Assembly (NCBI GenBank): GCA_035699745.1
Contig: DASSPH010000048.1
Span: 22,390-86,389 of the forward strand
Reading direction: 5' to 3'
From: Vicinamibacterales bacterium
Lineage (GTDB): Bacteria > Acidobacteriota > Vicinamibacteria > Vicinamibacterales > 2-12-FULL-66-21
Length of the DNA stretch: 64,000 nucleotides
Positions within the stretch are counted from its first letter, which is position 1; every line of letters begins with the position of its first letter. Of the stretch, positions 1 to 8,499 are shown piece by piece. Below the pieces are notes generated by a model. That model was given only the letters and a program-made list of their open reading frames with translations. It was not told the origin of the DNA and did not search any database. The translations under genes and the position numbers were made by a program.

Positions 1-339
1 TCGCAGGTCGACGAGGGGGCGGTGGTGCTCGAAGGGGCGCCGGCGTCGATCGTCGACATCGGGTCGCAGCGCTATCCGTTCTTTCCGATCCGCTGGCTGA
101 TTCGCAACCCGTTCGAGTCGATCGCCCGCATCGCCCGCGTCGGCTCGCCGCTGCTGTTCCTGCACAGCCCCGAAGACGGCATCATTCCGATCGCCGAGGG
201 ACGGCGGCTGTTCGACGCCGCGCCGCCGCCGAAGCAGTTCGTCGAGGTCGCCGGCGGTCACATCTACGCCAGCGAGAAGGATCCCCGGTTCTTCACCGCC
301 GTCGGCGCCTTTCTCCGCGCGCACCGGTTGCTGCCGTGA
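1..339 (+). CDS. alpha/beta hydrolase, C-terminal part (5' end outside window)
   Basis: The frame is open from base 1 to the TGA at 337-339, so this is the last 112 residues of a longer protein. It has the shape of the end of an alpha/beta hydrolase: a hydrophobic strand (SPLLFLHSPEDGIIP) carrying the likely catalytic Asp, then a helix, then EVAGGHIYA with the likely catalytic His. The nucleophile region lies upstream of the window, so the substrate cannot be judged. The stop codon overlaps the GTG of the next gene (GTGA), which suggests translational coupling. Membership of the fold is fairly sure; a peptidase, esterase or thioesterase are all possible. Confidence 0.75.
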   Translation, partial: SQVDEGAVVLEGAPASIVDIGSQRYPFFPIRWLIRNPFESIARIARVGSPLLFLHSPEDGIIPIAEGRRLFDAAPPPKQFVEVAGGHIYASEKDPRFFTAVGAFLRAHRLLP

Positions 340-2918
340 CGGCGGACGACCCGCACCGCGCGCTCCGCGACGACGTGTCGATGCTGGGCGGCATGCTCGG
401 CGACACGCTGAAGGCGCGTGAAGGGGACGCCGTGTTCGAAACGGTGGAAGCGGTGCGGCGGCTGGCGAAGGCGGCGCGCCAGCGCGACGATCACGCGGTC
501 GGCGCGCTCGAAGCGCCGCTCCACGCGCTGCCGCTCTCGATGGCGGTGCCGGTCGCCCGCGCGTTCGCGCACTTCCTCTCGCTCGCCAACATCGCCGAGC
601 AGCACCACCGCGTGCGGCGCCGGCGCGACTACCTCCGCGATCCGCGCCAACCGGCGCAGCCCGCGTCGTTCGCCGACGCGTTCGCGCGCCTCCGCGCGTC
701 GGGCATCCCCGCCGGCGCGCTCTACGACGCGATCACGTCGATGCGCGTCGAGCTCGTGCTCACGGCCCATCCGACGACGATCACGCGGCGCACGCTGGCG
801 GCGCTGCACACGCGGATCGCCGACGCGCTGGCGCGGCAGGACCGGCCCGATCTCACGGTTCCCGAGCGGCAGGAGGTCGAGAACGATCTGCGCCGCGAGA
901 TCCTCGCGATGTGGGGCACGGAGGACCTCCGGGCGCGGCGTCCGACGCCGATGGAGGAGGTGCGGAGCGGGCTGTACATCTTCGAGCAGACGCTGTGGGA
1001 GGCGGTGCCGCGGTGCCTGCGCGCGCTCGACGCGGCGCTGCGCCAGGCCACCGGGCGCAGCCTGCCGCTCGACGCGGCGCCGTTGACGTTCGGCTCGTGG
1101 ATCGGCGGCGATCGCGACGGCAATCCGTCGATCACCCCCGACGTCACCCGGCAGGCGTGCCGCAGCGCCCGCGAGATCACCCTGGGACTCTACGCGCGCG
1201 ACCTGGACGCGCTGCACGCCGAACTGCCGGTCACCGACGCCTCGCCGGAGCTGCGCGCGCACGCCGGGGACGCGCGCGAACCGTATCGCGAGGTGCTGCG
1301 GACGCTGCGCGTCGCGCTGCGCGCCGCCAGAACCGGCGGGAGCGCCGAGATCGATCTGGCGGGGCCGCTGCTCCTCTGCCATCGCTCGCTCGTGGACACG
1401 GGACAGGAGGCGCTCGCCGCCGGGCGGCTCACCGACGTGCTGCGCCGCGTCAGCGCGTTCGGTCCGTCGATCGTGCGGCTCGACATCCGTCAGCACGCCG
1501 CCCGCCATGCCGCCGCGATCGACGCCATCGCGCGCGCCCGCGGCGACGGGCCGTACCGCGAGTGGCCCGAAGCCGGGCGGCAGCAGTATCTCAGGCGCGC
1601 GATCGACACGCGCATGCCGATCCCCGACGGCATCGGGGATGCGGAGGTGCGCGAGGTGCTGGCCACCTTCGCGGCGATCGCCGGGATTCCCGCCAGCTCG
1701 CTCGGCGCCTACATCGTCTCGATGACCGAAGCGCCGTCCGATCTGCTCGCGGTCGAATACCTGCAGGGCGCCTTTGGCGCCGCGCTCCCGGTCGTCCCCT
1801 TGTTCGAGGAGGTCGCCACGCTCGAACGCGCCGGCGAGACCATGCGCGAGGTGCTCGCCGGCCGGCGCGGCACGCAGCCGATCCAGGTGATGATCGGCTA
1901 CTCGGACTCGGCCAAGGACGGCGGCCGTCTCGCCGCGAACTGGCAGTTGTACAAGGCGCAGGAGGGGGTGGTCGCGGCGGCGAACGAGGCGGGCGTCCCG
2001 CTGACGATCTTCCACGGCCGCGGCGGCAGCATCGGACGCGGCGGCGGACCGACGCGGCTGGCGATGGAGTCGCAGCCGCCCGGGTCGGTGAACGGCCGGC
2101 TGCGCGTGACGGTGCAGGGAGAAATGATCCAGGCGCAGTTCGGCCTGGCGGAGATCGCGCAGCGGACGCTCGAGGTCTACGCGACGTCGGCGCTCGAGGC
2201 GACGCTCGCGCCGCCGGCGCCGGTGCCGCCGGAATGGCGCGAGGCGATGCAACGGCTCGCCGATACCGCGCACGGCGTGTATCGCGAGGTGGTGTACGAC
2301 GATCCGCGGTTCATCGACTATTTCCGCGCCGCCACACCGCAGCGCGAGGTCGGGCTGGCGCCGATCGGCAGCCGTCCGGCGCGGCGCGGCGGCGACGGGG
2401 GCGTCGAATCGCTCCGCGCGATTCCGTGGGTGTTCGCCTGGACGCAGACGCGCCTGCTGCTGCCCTCGTGGCTGGGCACCGGCGAGGCGCTGGACGCCGC
2501 GTTCGCGCGCGGCGAGCGCGAGCTGATCCGGCGCATGGCGCGCGAGTGGCCGTTCGCCCGCGCGACCCTTCGCCTGATCGAGACGGCGCTGGCGGAAGCC
2601 GAGCCGGCGATCGCGGAAGCGTACGACCGCCGGCTGGTGCCGGACGATCTGAAGCCGCTGGGGGAACGTCTCCGGCAGCGCCTGGAACTGGCGACCGGGC
2701 GCGTGCTCGAGGCGCTCGGCGCACGCGAGCTGCTCGAGAACAACCAGGTGCTGCGGCGATCCATCGAGGTGCGCAATCCGTACGTCGACCCGATCAACGT
2801 CGTGCAGATCGCGCTCCTCGCCCGTCTGCGCGGCAGCGACGTCGTCCGCCGCGAGCTGTGGGACGCGTTTCTGGTGACGGTGAACGGAATCGCCGCGGGG
2901 ATGCGGAACGTGGGATGA
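336..2918 (+). CDS. ppc: phosphoenolpyruvate carboxylase
   Basis: Carboxylates phosphoenolpyruvate with bicarbonate to give oxaloacetate, an anaplerotic cytoplasmic step. The 860 residues match the usual length of bacterial enzymes. Visible signatures are LTAHPT with the catalytic His at about residue 145, GSWIGGDRDGNP, GYSDSAKDGG with Lys at about 527, the FHGRGGSIGRGGGP loop, and a C-terminal NPYVDPINVVQ stretch ending near RNVG, the position of the conserved carboxyl end of the family. The GTG start at 336 overlaps the stop of the upstream hydrolase (GTGA), so I prefer it to later ATGs. The long antisense frame here is a shadow of the GC-rich codons. Confidence 0.97.
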   Translation: MTADDPHRALRDDVSMLGGMLGDTLKAREGDAVFETVEAVRRLAKAARQRDDHAVGALEAPLHALPLSMAVPVARAFAHFLSLANIAEQHHRVRRRRDYLRDPRQPAQPASFADAFARLRASGIPAGALYDAITSMRVELVLTAHPTTITRRTLAALHTRIADALARQDRPDLTVPERQEVENDLRREILAMWGTEDLRARRPTPMEEVRSGLYIFEQTLWEAVPRCLRALDAALRQATGRSLPLDAAPLTFGSWIGGDRDGNPSITPDVTRQACRSAREITLGLYARDLDALHAELPVTDASPELRAHAGDAREPYREVLRTLRVALRAARTGGSAEIDLAGPLLLCHRSLVDTGQEALAAGRLTDVLRRVSAFGPSIVRLDIRQHAARHAAAIDAIARARGDGPYREWPEAGRQQYLRRAIDTRMPIPDGIGDAEVREVLATFAAIAGIPASSLGAYIVSMTEAPSDLLAVEYLQGAFGAALPVVPLFEEVATLERAGETMREVLAGRRGTQPIQVMIGYSDSAKDGGRLAANWQLYKAQEGVVAAANEAGVPLTIFHGRGGSIGRGGGPTRLAMESQPPGSVNGRLRVTVQGEMIQAQFGLAEIAQRTLEVYATSALEATLAPPAPVPPEWREAMQRLADTAHGVYREVVYDDPRFIDYFRAATPQREVGLAPIGSRPARRGGDGGVESLRAIPWVFAWTQTRLLLPSWLGTGEALDAAFARGERELIRRMAREWPFARATLRLIETALAEAEPAIAEAYDRRLVPDDLKPLGERLRQRLELATGRVLEALGARELLENNQVLRRSIEVRNPYVDPINVVQIALLARLRGSDVVRRELWDAFLVTVNGIAAGMRNVG

Positions 2919-2924
2919 ACGCTG

Positions 2925-3347
2925 ATGCCGCTTGAAATCACGCCGTCGTTTGCCGTCGCCGACGCCGAGATCGACGAACGCTTCGTCCGCGCCTCCGGGC
3001 CCGGCGGACAGAACGTGAACAAGGTCGCCACGGCGGTGCAGTTGCGCTACGACCTCGCGCGATCGTCGCTGCCGGCCGACGCCCGCCAGCGGCTGCGCGC
3101 GCTCGCCGGCAGCCGCGTCACCGACGACGACGTGCTCGTGATCGACGCGCGGGCGCACCGGACGCAGCTGCAGAACCGCGAGGACGCGCGCCGGCGGCTC
3201 TCGGATCTGATCCGCCGCGCGCTCGTCCGCCCGAAGAAGCGGCAGAAGACTCGTCCGTCACGGGCGGCGAAAGAGCGGCGGATCCAGTCGAAGAAGCGCC
3301 GGGGGGAAACCAAGCGCGGGCGCGGACGCCTCAGCGGCGACGAGTAG
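2925..3347 (+). CDS. arfB: peptidyl-tRNA hydrolase ArfB (rescue of stalled ribosomes)
   Basis: A 140-residue protein with the class-I release-factor GGQ motif in SGPGGQNVNKVATAV (about residues 25-40). A long, very basic C-terminal tail (KKRQKTRPSRAAKERR and following) matches the tail of ArfB/YaeJ/ICT1, which enters the empty mRNA channel. It lacks the codon-recognition domains of RF1 and RF2, and its length suits the small rescue factor. Known members release peptide from ribosomes stalled without a stop codon. The ATG follows the ppc stop by 6 bp, so it is probably cotranscribed with ppc, although no functional link is evident. Confidence 0.92.
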   Translation: MPLEITPSFAVADAEIDERFVRASGPGGQNVNKVATAVQLRYDLARSSLPADARQRLRALAGSRVTDDDVLVIDARAHRTQLQNREDARRRLSDLIRRALVRPKKRQKTRPSRAAKERRIQSKKRRGETKRGRGRLSGDE

Positions 3348-3369
3348 CCGACCGCGGCCGCTGTCGGCT
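3346..3369 (+). terminator. stem-loop just after arfB
   Basis: AGCCGAC (3346-3352) pairs perfectly with GTCGGCT (3363-3369) around a 10-base GC-rich loop, starting at the arfB stop codon. There is no T-tract, so it may be a weak or Rho-assisted terminator or an mRNA-stabilising hairpin. Confidence 0.35.
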
Positions 3370-3536
3370 CACCGCTCGCCGCCTGCCGCTCACCCCGGCT
3401 TCCGTGTTCCGTCGTGTTTTTCGCGGGTCGTAAAACGTCTCGCGTAAATCGCTGAAATCTCGCGCATTTTTCGCCGTCTTCTCCGGGCAGCCGCTTTGCT
3501 CTGGGTCGAGCGCCGGTTCCCTGGAGGATCACGTCG

Positions 3537-3965
3537 ATGGAACGATCCCGAACGATGGCGTTCGTCTGTGCGGGCGCTCTCGCGGTTGCGAGCTGCGGCG
3601 GCGGTTCGCCGACCTCCCCCTCAAACCCGCCTCCCGGCGGCGGACCGTCGCAGCCGTCGACCGTCACCGTCACGATCACCGGCCAGGGCGGCCGGCTCGC
3701 GTTCTTCCCGAACCCCGCGACGGTCGCCGCCGGGCAGCTCGTCGTGTTCAAGAACAACGACGTCGTCGCGCATCGCGTGACGCTGGACGACTTCTCGGTG
3801 CAGACGCCCTTGATTCCGGCGGGAGGCACGAGCGCGCCGGTGGCGATGGGAGTGAATGGCTCGAAGACCTACCACTGCACGATCCACCCTGGGATGGTGG
3901 GCGGGTTCAATGGCGCGGAGGCCGAGCCGCCCCCGGGCTGCAACCAGGCCTACTGCGGCGGCTAG
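3537..3965 (+). CDS. cupredoxin-like (plastocyanin-type) lipoprotein
   Basis: A 142-residue exported protein. The N-terminus is a lipoprotein signal ending in a lipobox-like VASC (Cys at about residue 19), followed by a Gly/Pro/Ser-rich linker. The rest is a single blue-copper-type domain. The candidate copper ligands are His in VVAHRVTL, then Cys and His in YHCTIHPGM and the following Met, the usual H-C-H-M set. A GGAGG lies 9 bp before the ATG. It is probably an electron-transfer or copper-binding lipoprotein; its partner is not evident. The C-terminus ends with a further CNQAYCGG, two extra Cys outside the copper site. Confidence 0.85.
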   Translation: MERSRTMAFVCAGALAVASCGGGSPTSPSNPPPGGGPSQPSTVTVTITGQGGRLAFFPNPATVAAGQLVVFKNNDVVAHRVTLDDFSVQTPLIPAGGTSAPVAMGVNGSKTYHCTIHPGMVGGFNGAEAEPPPGCNQAYCGG

Positions 3966-4002
3966 CGCGGCACGCGGCCGGCGGCGGCGTCTCTCTCGCG
4001 GG

Positions 4003-4194
4003 TCACCGCTCGCTGCCGTGGGTGTTGATTTCTTCGTATTCCACCCGGCCGCGCTCGGGGGAAACGGACGCGTCGGAATTCCGGCCACGTTCGCCGGGAG
4101 CTGGTTCGAAATTACCTGGCTCAGCACCAGCCTGACGCGGGTGGGTGTCCCTATCCGGCTGCATCGGCGCGGGTTTCCAGGTCTTTGTCGGCAT
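4003..4194 (-). CDS. small hydrophilic protein, function unknown
   Basis: A 63-residue frame rich in Pro, Glu, Asp, Arg and Asn, with no hydrophobic segment (starts MPTKTWKPAPMQPDRD, ends VEYEEINTHGSER). A GGAGGTG lies 8 bp before the ATG. It fills most of the otherwise geneless interval between the cupredoxin gene and the aldehyde dehydrogenase, on the opposite strand. The composition resembles small disordered stress-type proteins, but I do not recognise the family. Because it is short and antisense to no known gene, the ribosome-binding site is the main evidence. Confidence 0.5.
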   Translation of the reverse strand: MPTKTWKPAPMQPDRDTHPRQAGAEPGNFEPAPGERGRNSDASVSPERGRVEYEEINTHGSER

Positions 4195-4248
4195 CGGCTC
4201 CACCTCCGGCGGCCCGTGGTTGCAACCATGCTGCCGGACGCGCGGCGG

Positions 4249-4254
4249 TACAAT
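4249..4254 (+). promoter_or_regulatory. -10-like TACAAT, 6 bp before the aldehyde dehydrogenase ATG
   Basis: TACAAT ends 6 bp before the ATG at 4261, and no Shine-Dalgarno is present. The spacing suits a leaderless transcript. A TTGCAA at 4220-4225 is 23 bp upstream, too far for a standard -35. Confidence 0.4.
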
Positions 4255-4260
4255 CCGCCT

Positions 4261-5709
4261 ATGGCTGAAGCACAGCTCACCGCCGCGCTCGGGGAGTACG
4301 GCGTCCTGATCGGCGGCGGCGCGAAACGCACCGGCGACACCCTCGAGGTGCGCAGCCCGTTCGATCGCACGCTGGTGGCGGTCGTGCACAACGCGCGCGG
4401 GCCCGAGATCGAGCAGGCGATCGCCAACGCGGCGAAGGGCTTCGCCGCGACGCGGACGCTGCCGTCGTGGAAGCGCTCCGCCATTCTCGATGCGGTCGCG
4501 GACGGCGTGGCCGCACGGCGGGAAGAGTTCGCGCGGACGATCGCGCTGGAGGCCGGCAAGCCGATCCGCACCGCGCGGCTCGAGGTCGATCGCGCGATCT
4601 TCGTGTTTCGCGTCGGGGCCGAGGAGGCGCGGCGGATCCACGGGGAGATCCTTCCCCTCGACTGGCTGCCCGGCACCGAGAACCGCGAGGCGCACATCCG
4701 CCGCGTGCCGCTCGGTCCAATCGCCGGCATCACGCCGTTCAACTTTCCGCTGCTGCTCGTCGCGCACAAGGCGGCGCCGGCGATGGCCGCGGGAGATCCG
4801 ATCGTGCTCCGCCCCGGTCCGCGCACGCCGGTGTCGGCACTGAAGCTCGGACAGCTGATCCTCGATGCCGGCTGGCCCGCCGACGCGCTGGCCGTGTTCA
4901 CGTGCAGCAACGAGGACACGGCGCGCCTGGTCGAGGACGAACGGATCAAGCTGCTCAGTTTCACCGGCAGCGCGGCGGTCGGCTGGCAGCTGAAGGCGCG
5001 CGCCGGCCGCAAACGGGTGACGCTGGAGCTCGGCGGCAACGCCGCGGTGATCGTCCATCGGGACGCCGACGTCGCGTATGCGGCCGAGCGCGTCGCGCTC
5101 GGCGGCTACAGCTACGCCGGGCAGTCGTGCATCTCGGCGCAGCGCATCTACGTCCACACCGCGGTGTACGACGCGTTCACGGCGGATCTCGTGCGGCGCG
5201 CGAACCAGCTCGTCGCCGGCGATCCGCTGCGCGAGGACGCCGACCTCGGTCCGGTCATCGACGCGGCTGCCGCCGACCGGATCGGCGCCTGGATCCAGGA
5301 AGCCACGGCGGCGGGCGCGCGGGTGCTCGCCGGCGGCACGCGGGACGGCGCCGTCTGGCGTCCCACCGTCATCGAGGGAGCGCCGCAGACGGCGCGCGTG
5401 AACTGCGCCGAAGTGTTCGCGCCCTTGGTGTCGCTGACGCGCTATGACGACGTGCACGCCGCGATCGCCGCGGCGAACGCCGGGGACTTCGGGCTCCAGG
5501 CGGGCATCTTCACGCACGACGATCGGATCATCACCGCCGCCATCGACGGCATCGACGCCGGCGGCATCATGATCAACGACACGTCGACCTTCCGTGTCGA
5601 TCACATGCCGTACGGCGGCGTGAAGCAGTCGGGATTCGGCCGCGAAGGCGTGCGCTACGCCATCGAGGAGATGACCGAGCTGAAGCTGGTGGCGTTCAAC
5701 CGCCGGTGA
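4261..5709 (+). CDS. NAD(P)-dependent aldehyde dehydrogenase
   Basis: A 482-residue member of the aldehyde dehydrogenase superfamily, oxidising an aldehyde to the acid. The N-terminal cofactor region contains ITPFNFPLLLVAHKAAPA, and FTGSAAVG follows. The general-base Glu is in LELGGN (about residue 256) and the nucleophile Cys is in YAGQSCISAQR (about 290). The C-terminal GGVKQSGFGREG is also typical. The start was set at the ATG at 4261, which leaves a normal-length N-terminus; the open frame continues upstream without homology. The family resembles lactaldehyde or succinate-semialdehyde types, but the substrate cannot be fixed from sequence alone. It stands as a single gene. Confidence 0.92.
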   Translation: MAEAQLTAALGEYGVLIGGGAKRTGDTLEVRSPFDRTLVAVVHNARGPEIEQAIANAAKGFAATRTLPSWKRSAILDAVADGVAARREEFARTIALEAGKPIRTARLEVDRAIFVFRVGAEEARRIHGEILPLDWLPGTENREAHIRRVPLGPIAGITPFNFPLLLVAHKAAPAMAAGDPIVLRPGPRTPVSALKLGQLILDAGWPADALAVFTCSNEDTARLVEDERIKLLSFTGSAAVGWQLKARAGRKRVTLELGGNAAVIVHRDADVAYAAERVALGGYSYAGQSCISAQRIYVHTAVYDAFTADLVRRANQLVAGDPLREDADLGPVIDAAAADRIGAWIQEATAAGARVLAGGTRDGAVWRPTVIEGAPQTARVNCAEVFAPLVSLTRYDDVHAAIAAANAGDFGLQAGIFTHDDRIITAAIDGIDAGGIMINDTSTFRVDHMPYGGVKQSGFGREGVRYAIEEMTELKLVAFNRR

Positions 5710-5719
5710 TTCCCAACGC

Positions 5720-6298
5720 CTACTGCACCCGCGGCTGCGATGACGGCGGCACGAGATTGTTCAGCCGCATGTAGGTCGCGATGTTGCCGTAGTGCTCGTT
5801 GGTGTGGCTGGTGTTGTAGATCAGCGTGAAGAACTTGGAGCGCCGGCCGTTGGGGCCGTTGCGCTCGCCCATGTTGGCCTCGTTGACGTTGGCGAACGCC
5901 TTGGTGCAGCGCTCCACCGACGCCTTGAGCCCCTTCACCAGATCGCTCTTCGACAGCTTGTTGGCCGGCGAGTCCTGGCTGTCGGTCGGGTCGACGCGCG
6001 GCGGCGCCTGCGCCTCGCCGGCGAGCAGCCAGCACGACACGTTGTTGTCGTCGGTGATGTGGCCGATCAGGCGGGCCCACGAGCGCACGGCCGGCGTCGG
6101 CTGCCACGTCAACTTGTCCTCGGGAAACTGCTCCGCCGCCTTGACGATGTTGCTCTGGATCGTCGTGTAGGCGTTCTTCACTTCCGCCACGATGCCCGGC
6201 AGCGGCGCCGGCGGCTGCTGGGCCGCCGGCTGCTGGGCGCGAGCGGCGGCCGACAACGCCATGGCGGCCATGGCGACCAGGACGACGGTCTGCTTCAT
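5720..6298 (-). CDS. exported DinB-family protein
   Basis: 192 residues with a cleavable signal peptide (MKQTVVLVAMAAMALSAAARAQ). A DinB-like four-helix region follows, with the metal-ligand His residues in IGHITDDNN and SHTNEHYGN, spaced as in the DinB_2 superfamily of thiol-dependent enzymes and unknown-function proteins. GGGGAG lies 6-7 bp before the ATG. It is 11 bp downstream of the next gene on the same strand, so the two are probably cotranscribed. Secreted DinB proteins are common in acidobacteria; their reaction is unknown. Confidence 0.82.
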   Translation of the reverse strand: MKQTVVLVAMAAMALSAAARAQQPAAQQPPAPLPGIVAEVKNAYTTIQSNIVKAAEQFPEDKLTWQPTPAVRSWARLIGHITDDNNVSCWLLAGEAQAPPRVDPTDSQDSPANKLSKSDLVKGLKASVERCTKAFANVNEANMGERNGPNGRRSKFFTLIYNTSHTNEHYGNIATYMRLNNLVPPSSQPRVQ

Positions 6299-6309
6299 CT
6301 GTCGCTCCC

Positions 6310-7149
6310 CTACTGTTTGATGACCTGGTAGCCCTCGGGCACCTTGAACAGATCGTCGCTCAGCGCCTCGGTGGTGATCGAGTTCACCTTGTTCGTGACC
6401 TTCATCGCTCCCATCTGTTTCATCATGTCGGCGAACTGGCCGGTGCCCTCGATGTTGATCGTCATCTCGGTCAGATAGGTCAGGCCCTGCATCTCGGCCA
6501 TCGCCTTCATCAGCTTTTCCATCCCGGGAATGCTGACGCCGGACGCGCTCATCGCCGCCGTCGCCATCTCGCCGGACGCGGCCGACTTCTGGAAGGCCAT
6601 GTATTCCGACGCGCCGGGCACGTCCTTGGCGACCCATATCGACCCGTTCATCAGCATGGTGACGCCCTGCATCATCGCCGCCGCCTCCGGCGGCACCTGG
6701 CGTCCGGTCATCTCGCCCATGTTCATGCGCGAGGTGAACGTGTACTCGTCGCACTTGACGCCGTCGATCACCTGCGACTTCCCGGTCGGCGTCAGGCTCC
6801 CGTCGACCTTGGCCACGGGCACCGGCGGTGCGGCGGCGCCGCCCGCGGGAAGCGCCGGCGGCACGGCGGACACGACCGTGGCGGTTTTCTGATCCGGGCG
6901 CAGGATGATCATCTGCTTGGACGTCAGATCGAGGATCGTCACCATGGTGACGGGGCCGGTCTCGACGTCGGTGCGCAGCTTCAACCCCTTCAACCGCGAT
7001 GTCAGCTTCGGCGACATGCCGCCGCCGGCCTGCGCCGCCATTGCCGCCATGCCTCCCTCGACCGTCGTCGTCTGGACGATGGTGACGTCGGCGCCGAGCG
7101 CCGCGGAGCACAGGAGCACGCCCAGGGTCGTCACGAGCCAGCGTTTCAT
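6310..7149 (-). CDS. secreted protein of unknown function, methionine-rich
   Basis: 279 residues with a clear signal peptide (MKRWLVTTLGVLLCSAALG). The mature protein has alternating beta-like segments such as LKLRTDVETGPVTMVTILD and KMIILRPDQKTATVV, then a Pro/Ala linker, then VDGVKCDEYTF. The second half has many Met residues (for example MEKLMKAMAEMQG and MMKQMGAMKV). It resembles periplasmic proteins of the DUF4412 type, but I cannot assign it firmly. GGAGG lies 5 bp before the ATG. It heads a two-gene unit with the DinB protein. Confidence 0.75.
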   Translation of the reverse strand: MKRWLVTTLGVLLCSAALGADVTIVQTTTVEGGMAAMAAQAGGGMSPKLTSRLKGLKLRTDVETGPVTMVTILDLTSKQMIILRPDQKTATVVSAVPPALPAGGAAAPPVPVAKVDGSLTPTGKSQVIDGVKCDEYTFTSRMNMGEMTGRQVPPEAAAMMQGVTMLMNGSIWVAKDVPGASEYMAFQKSAASGEMATAAMSASGVSIPGMEKLMKAMAEMQGLTYLTEMTINIEGTGQFADMMKQMGAMKVTNKVNSITTEALSDDLFKVPEGYQVIKQ

Positions 7150-7191
7150 TGGGCCTCCATTAGGGGAACCGCCAAAGCAACCGCGATCGTA

Positions 7192-8469
7192 TCACCGCCC
7201 GCCCGCCACCGCGAGGACGAGCGCGAGCGCGCGCTGCACGTTGACGACGTTGGCGCGCGGTTCGACGTCCGTCCACTCGTCGAGGGAGTGCGTGCGATCG
7301 CCGGGGCCGCCGCGGCCGATCGTGATTGCCGGGATGCCGAGACTCATCGGGATGTTGGCGTCGGTGCTGCTGAAGGAATAGCGCGGCGTCAGGCCGAATG
7401 CCGCAATCGCGGCGGCCGCGGTCTGCACGATCGGCGCGGTGCGCGGAGTCTCGCCGCACGGCCGCTCGCCGATCACCTTCGGATCGGCGTGAATCGCCCC
7501 CTGCCTGGTCGAGCGCGCGGCGTTTTCCTCCGCCACCGCGTCGCGCACGACGGCGAGGAACTGGTCGTCCACCTTCTTCAGCTCCGCGCAGGATTCGGAC
7601 CGCATGTCCACGTCCATGCTGACTTCGAAGGGAATCGAATTGACCGACGTGCCGCCGCGGACGACGCCGATGCTGTAGGTGGTGCGCGGGGCGGCCGGAA
7701 CCTTGATCGCCGCGAAGCGCGCGATCGCGCCCGCCATGGCGTAGGCGGGGTTGACCAGACCGAACGCACTATAGCTGTGCCCGCCGGGTCCTTTGAAGGT
7801 CACGCGATACCGCTTGCTGCCGACCCCGCCGCTCGTGATGACGTTCGACTCGTTGCCGTCGATGACGAGCATCTGCCGGATGCGCTCCTTGTACTTGCCT
7901 TTGTGAAGGAGGAACTTGATGCCGCGGAGGTCCCCCTCCCCTTCCTCGCCGACGTTGCCGACGAAGAGGATGTCGTACTCGGTGCGGAACCTGCCCGCGT
8001 CGAGGGCGCGGACGATGGCGAGCAGGAGCGCGAGGCCGCGGGTGTCGTCGCCGACGCCCGGCGCGGACAGGCGCGTGCCTTCCCGCTTCACCCTGACGTC
8101 CGTTCCCTCGGGGAACACGGTGTCGAGATGCGCCGAGACGACGAGCAGGCCGGCAGTGCCCGCGCCGGCCCCGCGCCGAAGACCCATGACGTTCCCTTCG
8201 CCGTCCATCTCGACGTCGGCGAGGCCGTGCTGCTGGAGCATGGTCATGAACGCTTTCGCGCGGGCGGTTTCCTTGAACGGCGGCGCCGGGATCTCGGTCA
8301 ACGCAATCAGCTCGCGGACGAACCGGTCCTGGTCCGATTCGATGAACGCGGTCGCGTGCTGGAACGACGGGGACGCGATGATCTCGCGCACCCGTGCCTC
8401 GGGCGTCTGTGCCGGGACGGCCGTGGGGGCGAGCAGGGCAAGGGCGAGCAGGGCGAGCCGGTGGCGCAT
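7192..8469 (-). CDS. secreted M20-family metallopeptidase
   Basis: 425 residues with a signal peptide (MRHRLALLALALLAPTAVPAQ). The two-zinc peptidase signature is present in order: SAHLDTVFP (His and the Asp two residues later), GVGDDTRG (bridging Asp), GNVGEEGEGD (catalytic Glu and zinc Glu), and a late His in DRTHSLDEW. The lid or dimerisation domain lies around GPGGHSYSAFG. The layout resembles the peptidase T/M20 group that cleaves di- or tripeptides. The start at 8469 sits 7 bp after a TAAGAT on the same strand, with no Shine-Dalgarno. The gene is divergent from the VWFA gene across a 30-bp gap. Confidence 0.9.
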   Translation of the reverse strand: MRHRLALLALALLAPTAVPAQTPEARVREIIASPSFQHATAFIESDQDRFVRELIALTEIPAPPFKETARAKAFMTMLQQHGLADVEMDGEGNVMGLRRGAGAGTAGLLVVSAHLDTVFPEGTDVRVKREGTRLSAPGVGDDTRGLALLLAIVRALDAGRFRTEYDILFVGNVGEEGEGDLRGIKFLLHKGKYKERIRQMLVIDGNESNVITSGGVGSKRYRVTFKGPGGHSYSAFGLVNPAYAMAGAIARFAAIKVPAAPRTTYSIGVVRGGTSVNSIPFEVSMDVDMRSESCAELKKVDDQFLAVVRDAVAEENAARSTRQGAIHADPKVIGERPCGETPRTAPIVQTAAAAIAAFGLTPRYSFSSTDANIPMSLGIPAITIGRGGPGDRTHSLDEWTDVEPRANVVNVQRALALVLAVAGGR

Positions 8470-8476
8470 CGGGTTT

Positions 8477-8493
8477 ATCTTACCGGCTACACT
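8477..8493. promoter_or_regulatory. divergent -10-like hexamers in a 30-bp intergenic gap
   Basis: On the minus strand TAAGAT (8477-8482) ends 7 bp before the M20 peptidase ATG. On the plus strand TACACT (8488-8493) ends 6 bp before the VWFA ATG. Both genes lack a Shine-Dalgarno. The whole gap is too short for two leadered promoters, so both transcripts are probably leaderless. Confidence 0.5.
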
Positions 8494-8499
8494 GGCGGG

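Noticed and set aside
264..3158. 964-residue minus-strand frame opposite ppc
   Set aside because: It is Arg/Asp/His-rich with no domain pattern and exists only because of the third-position GC bias of ppc on the opposite strand.
3856..4260. N-terminal extension of the aldehyde dehydrogenase
   Set aside because: The extra residues are Arg-rich without family similarity, and the ATG at 4261 gives a normal-length protein.
7288..8499. Plus-strand frame upstream of and merging with the VWFA protein
   Set aside because: It is the antisense of the M20 peptidase; the VWFA start at 8500 has a signal peptide and a -10-like hexamer.
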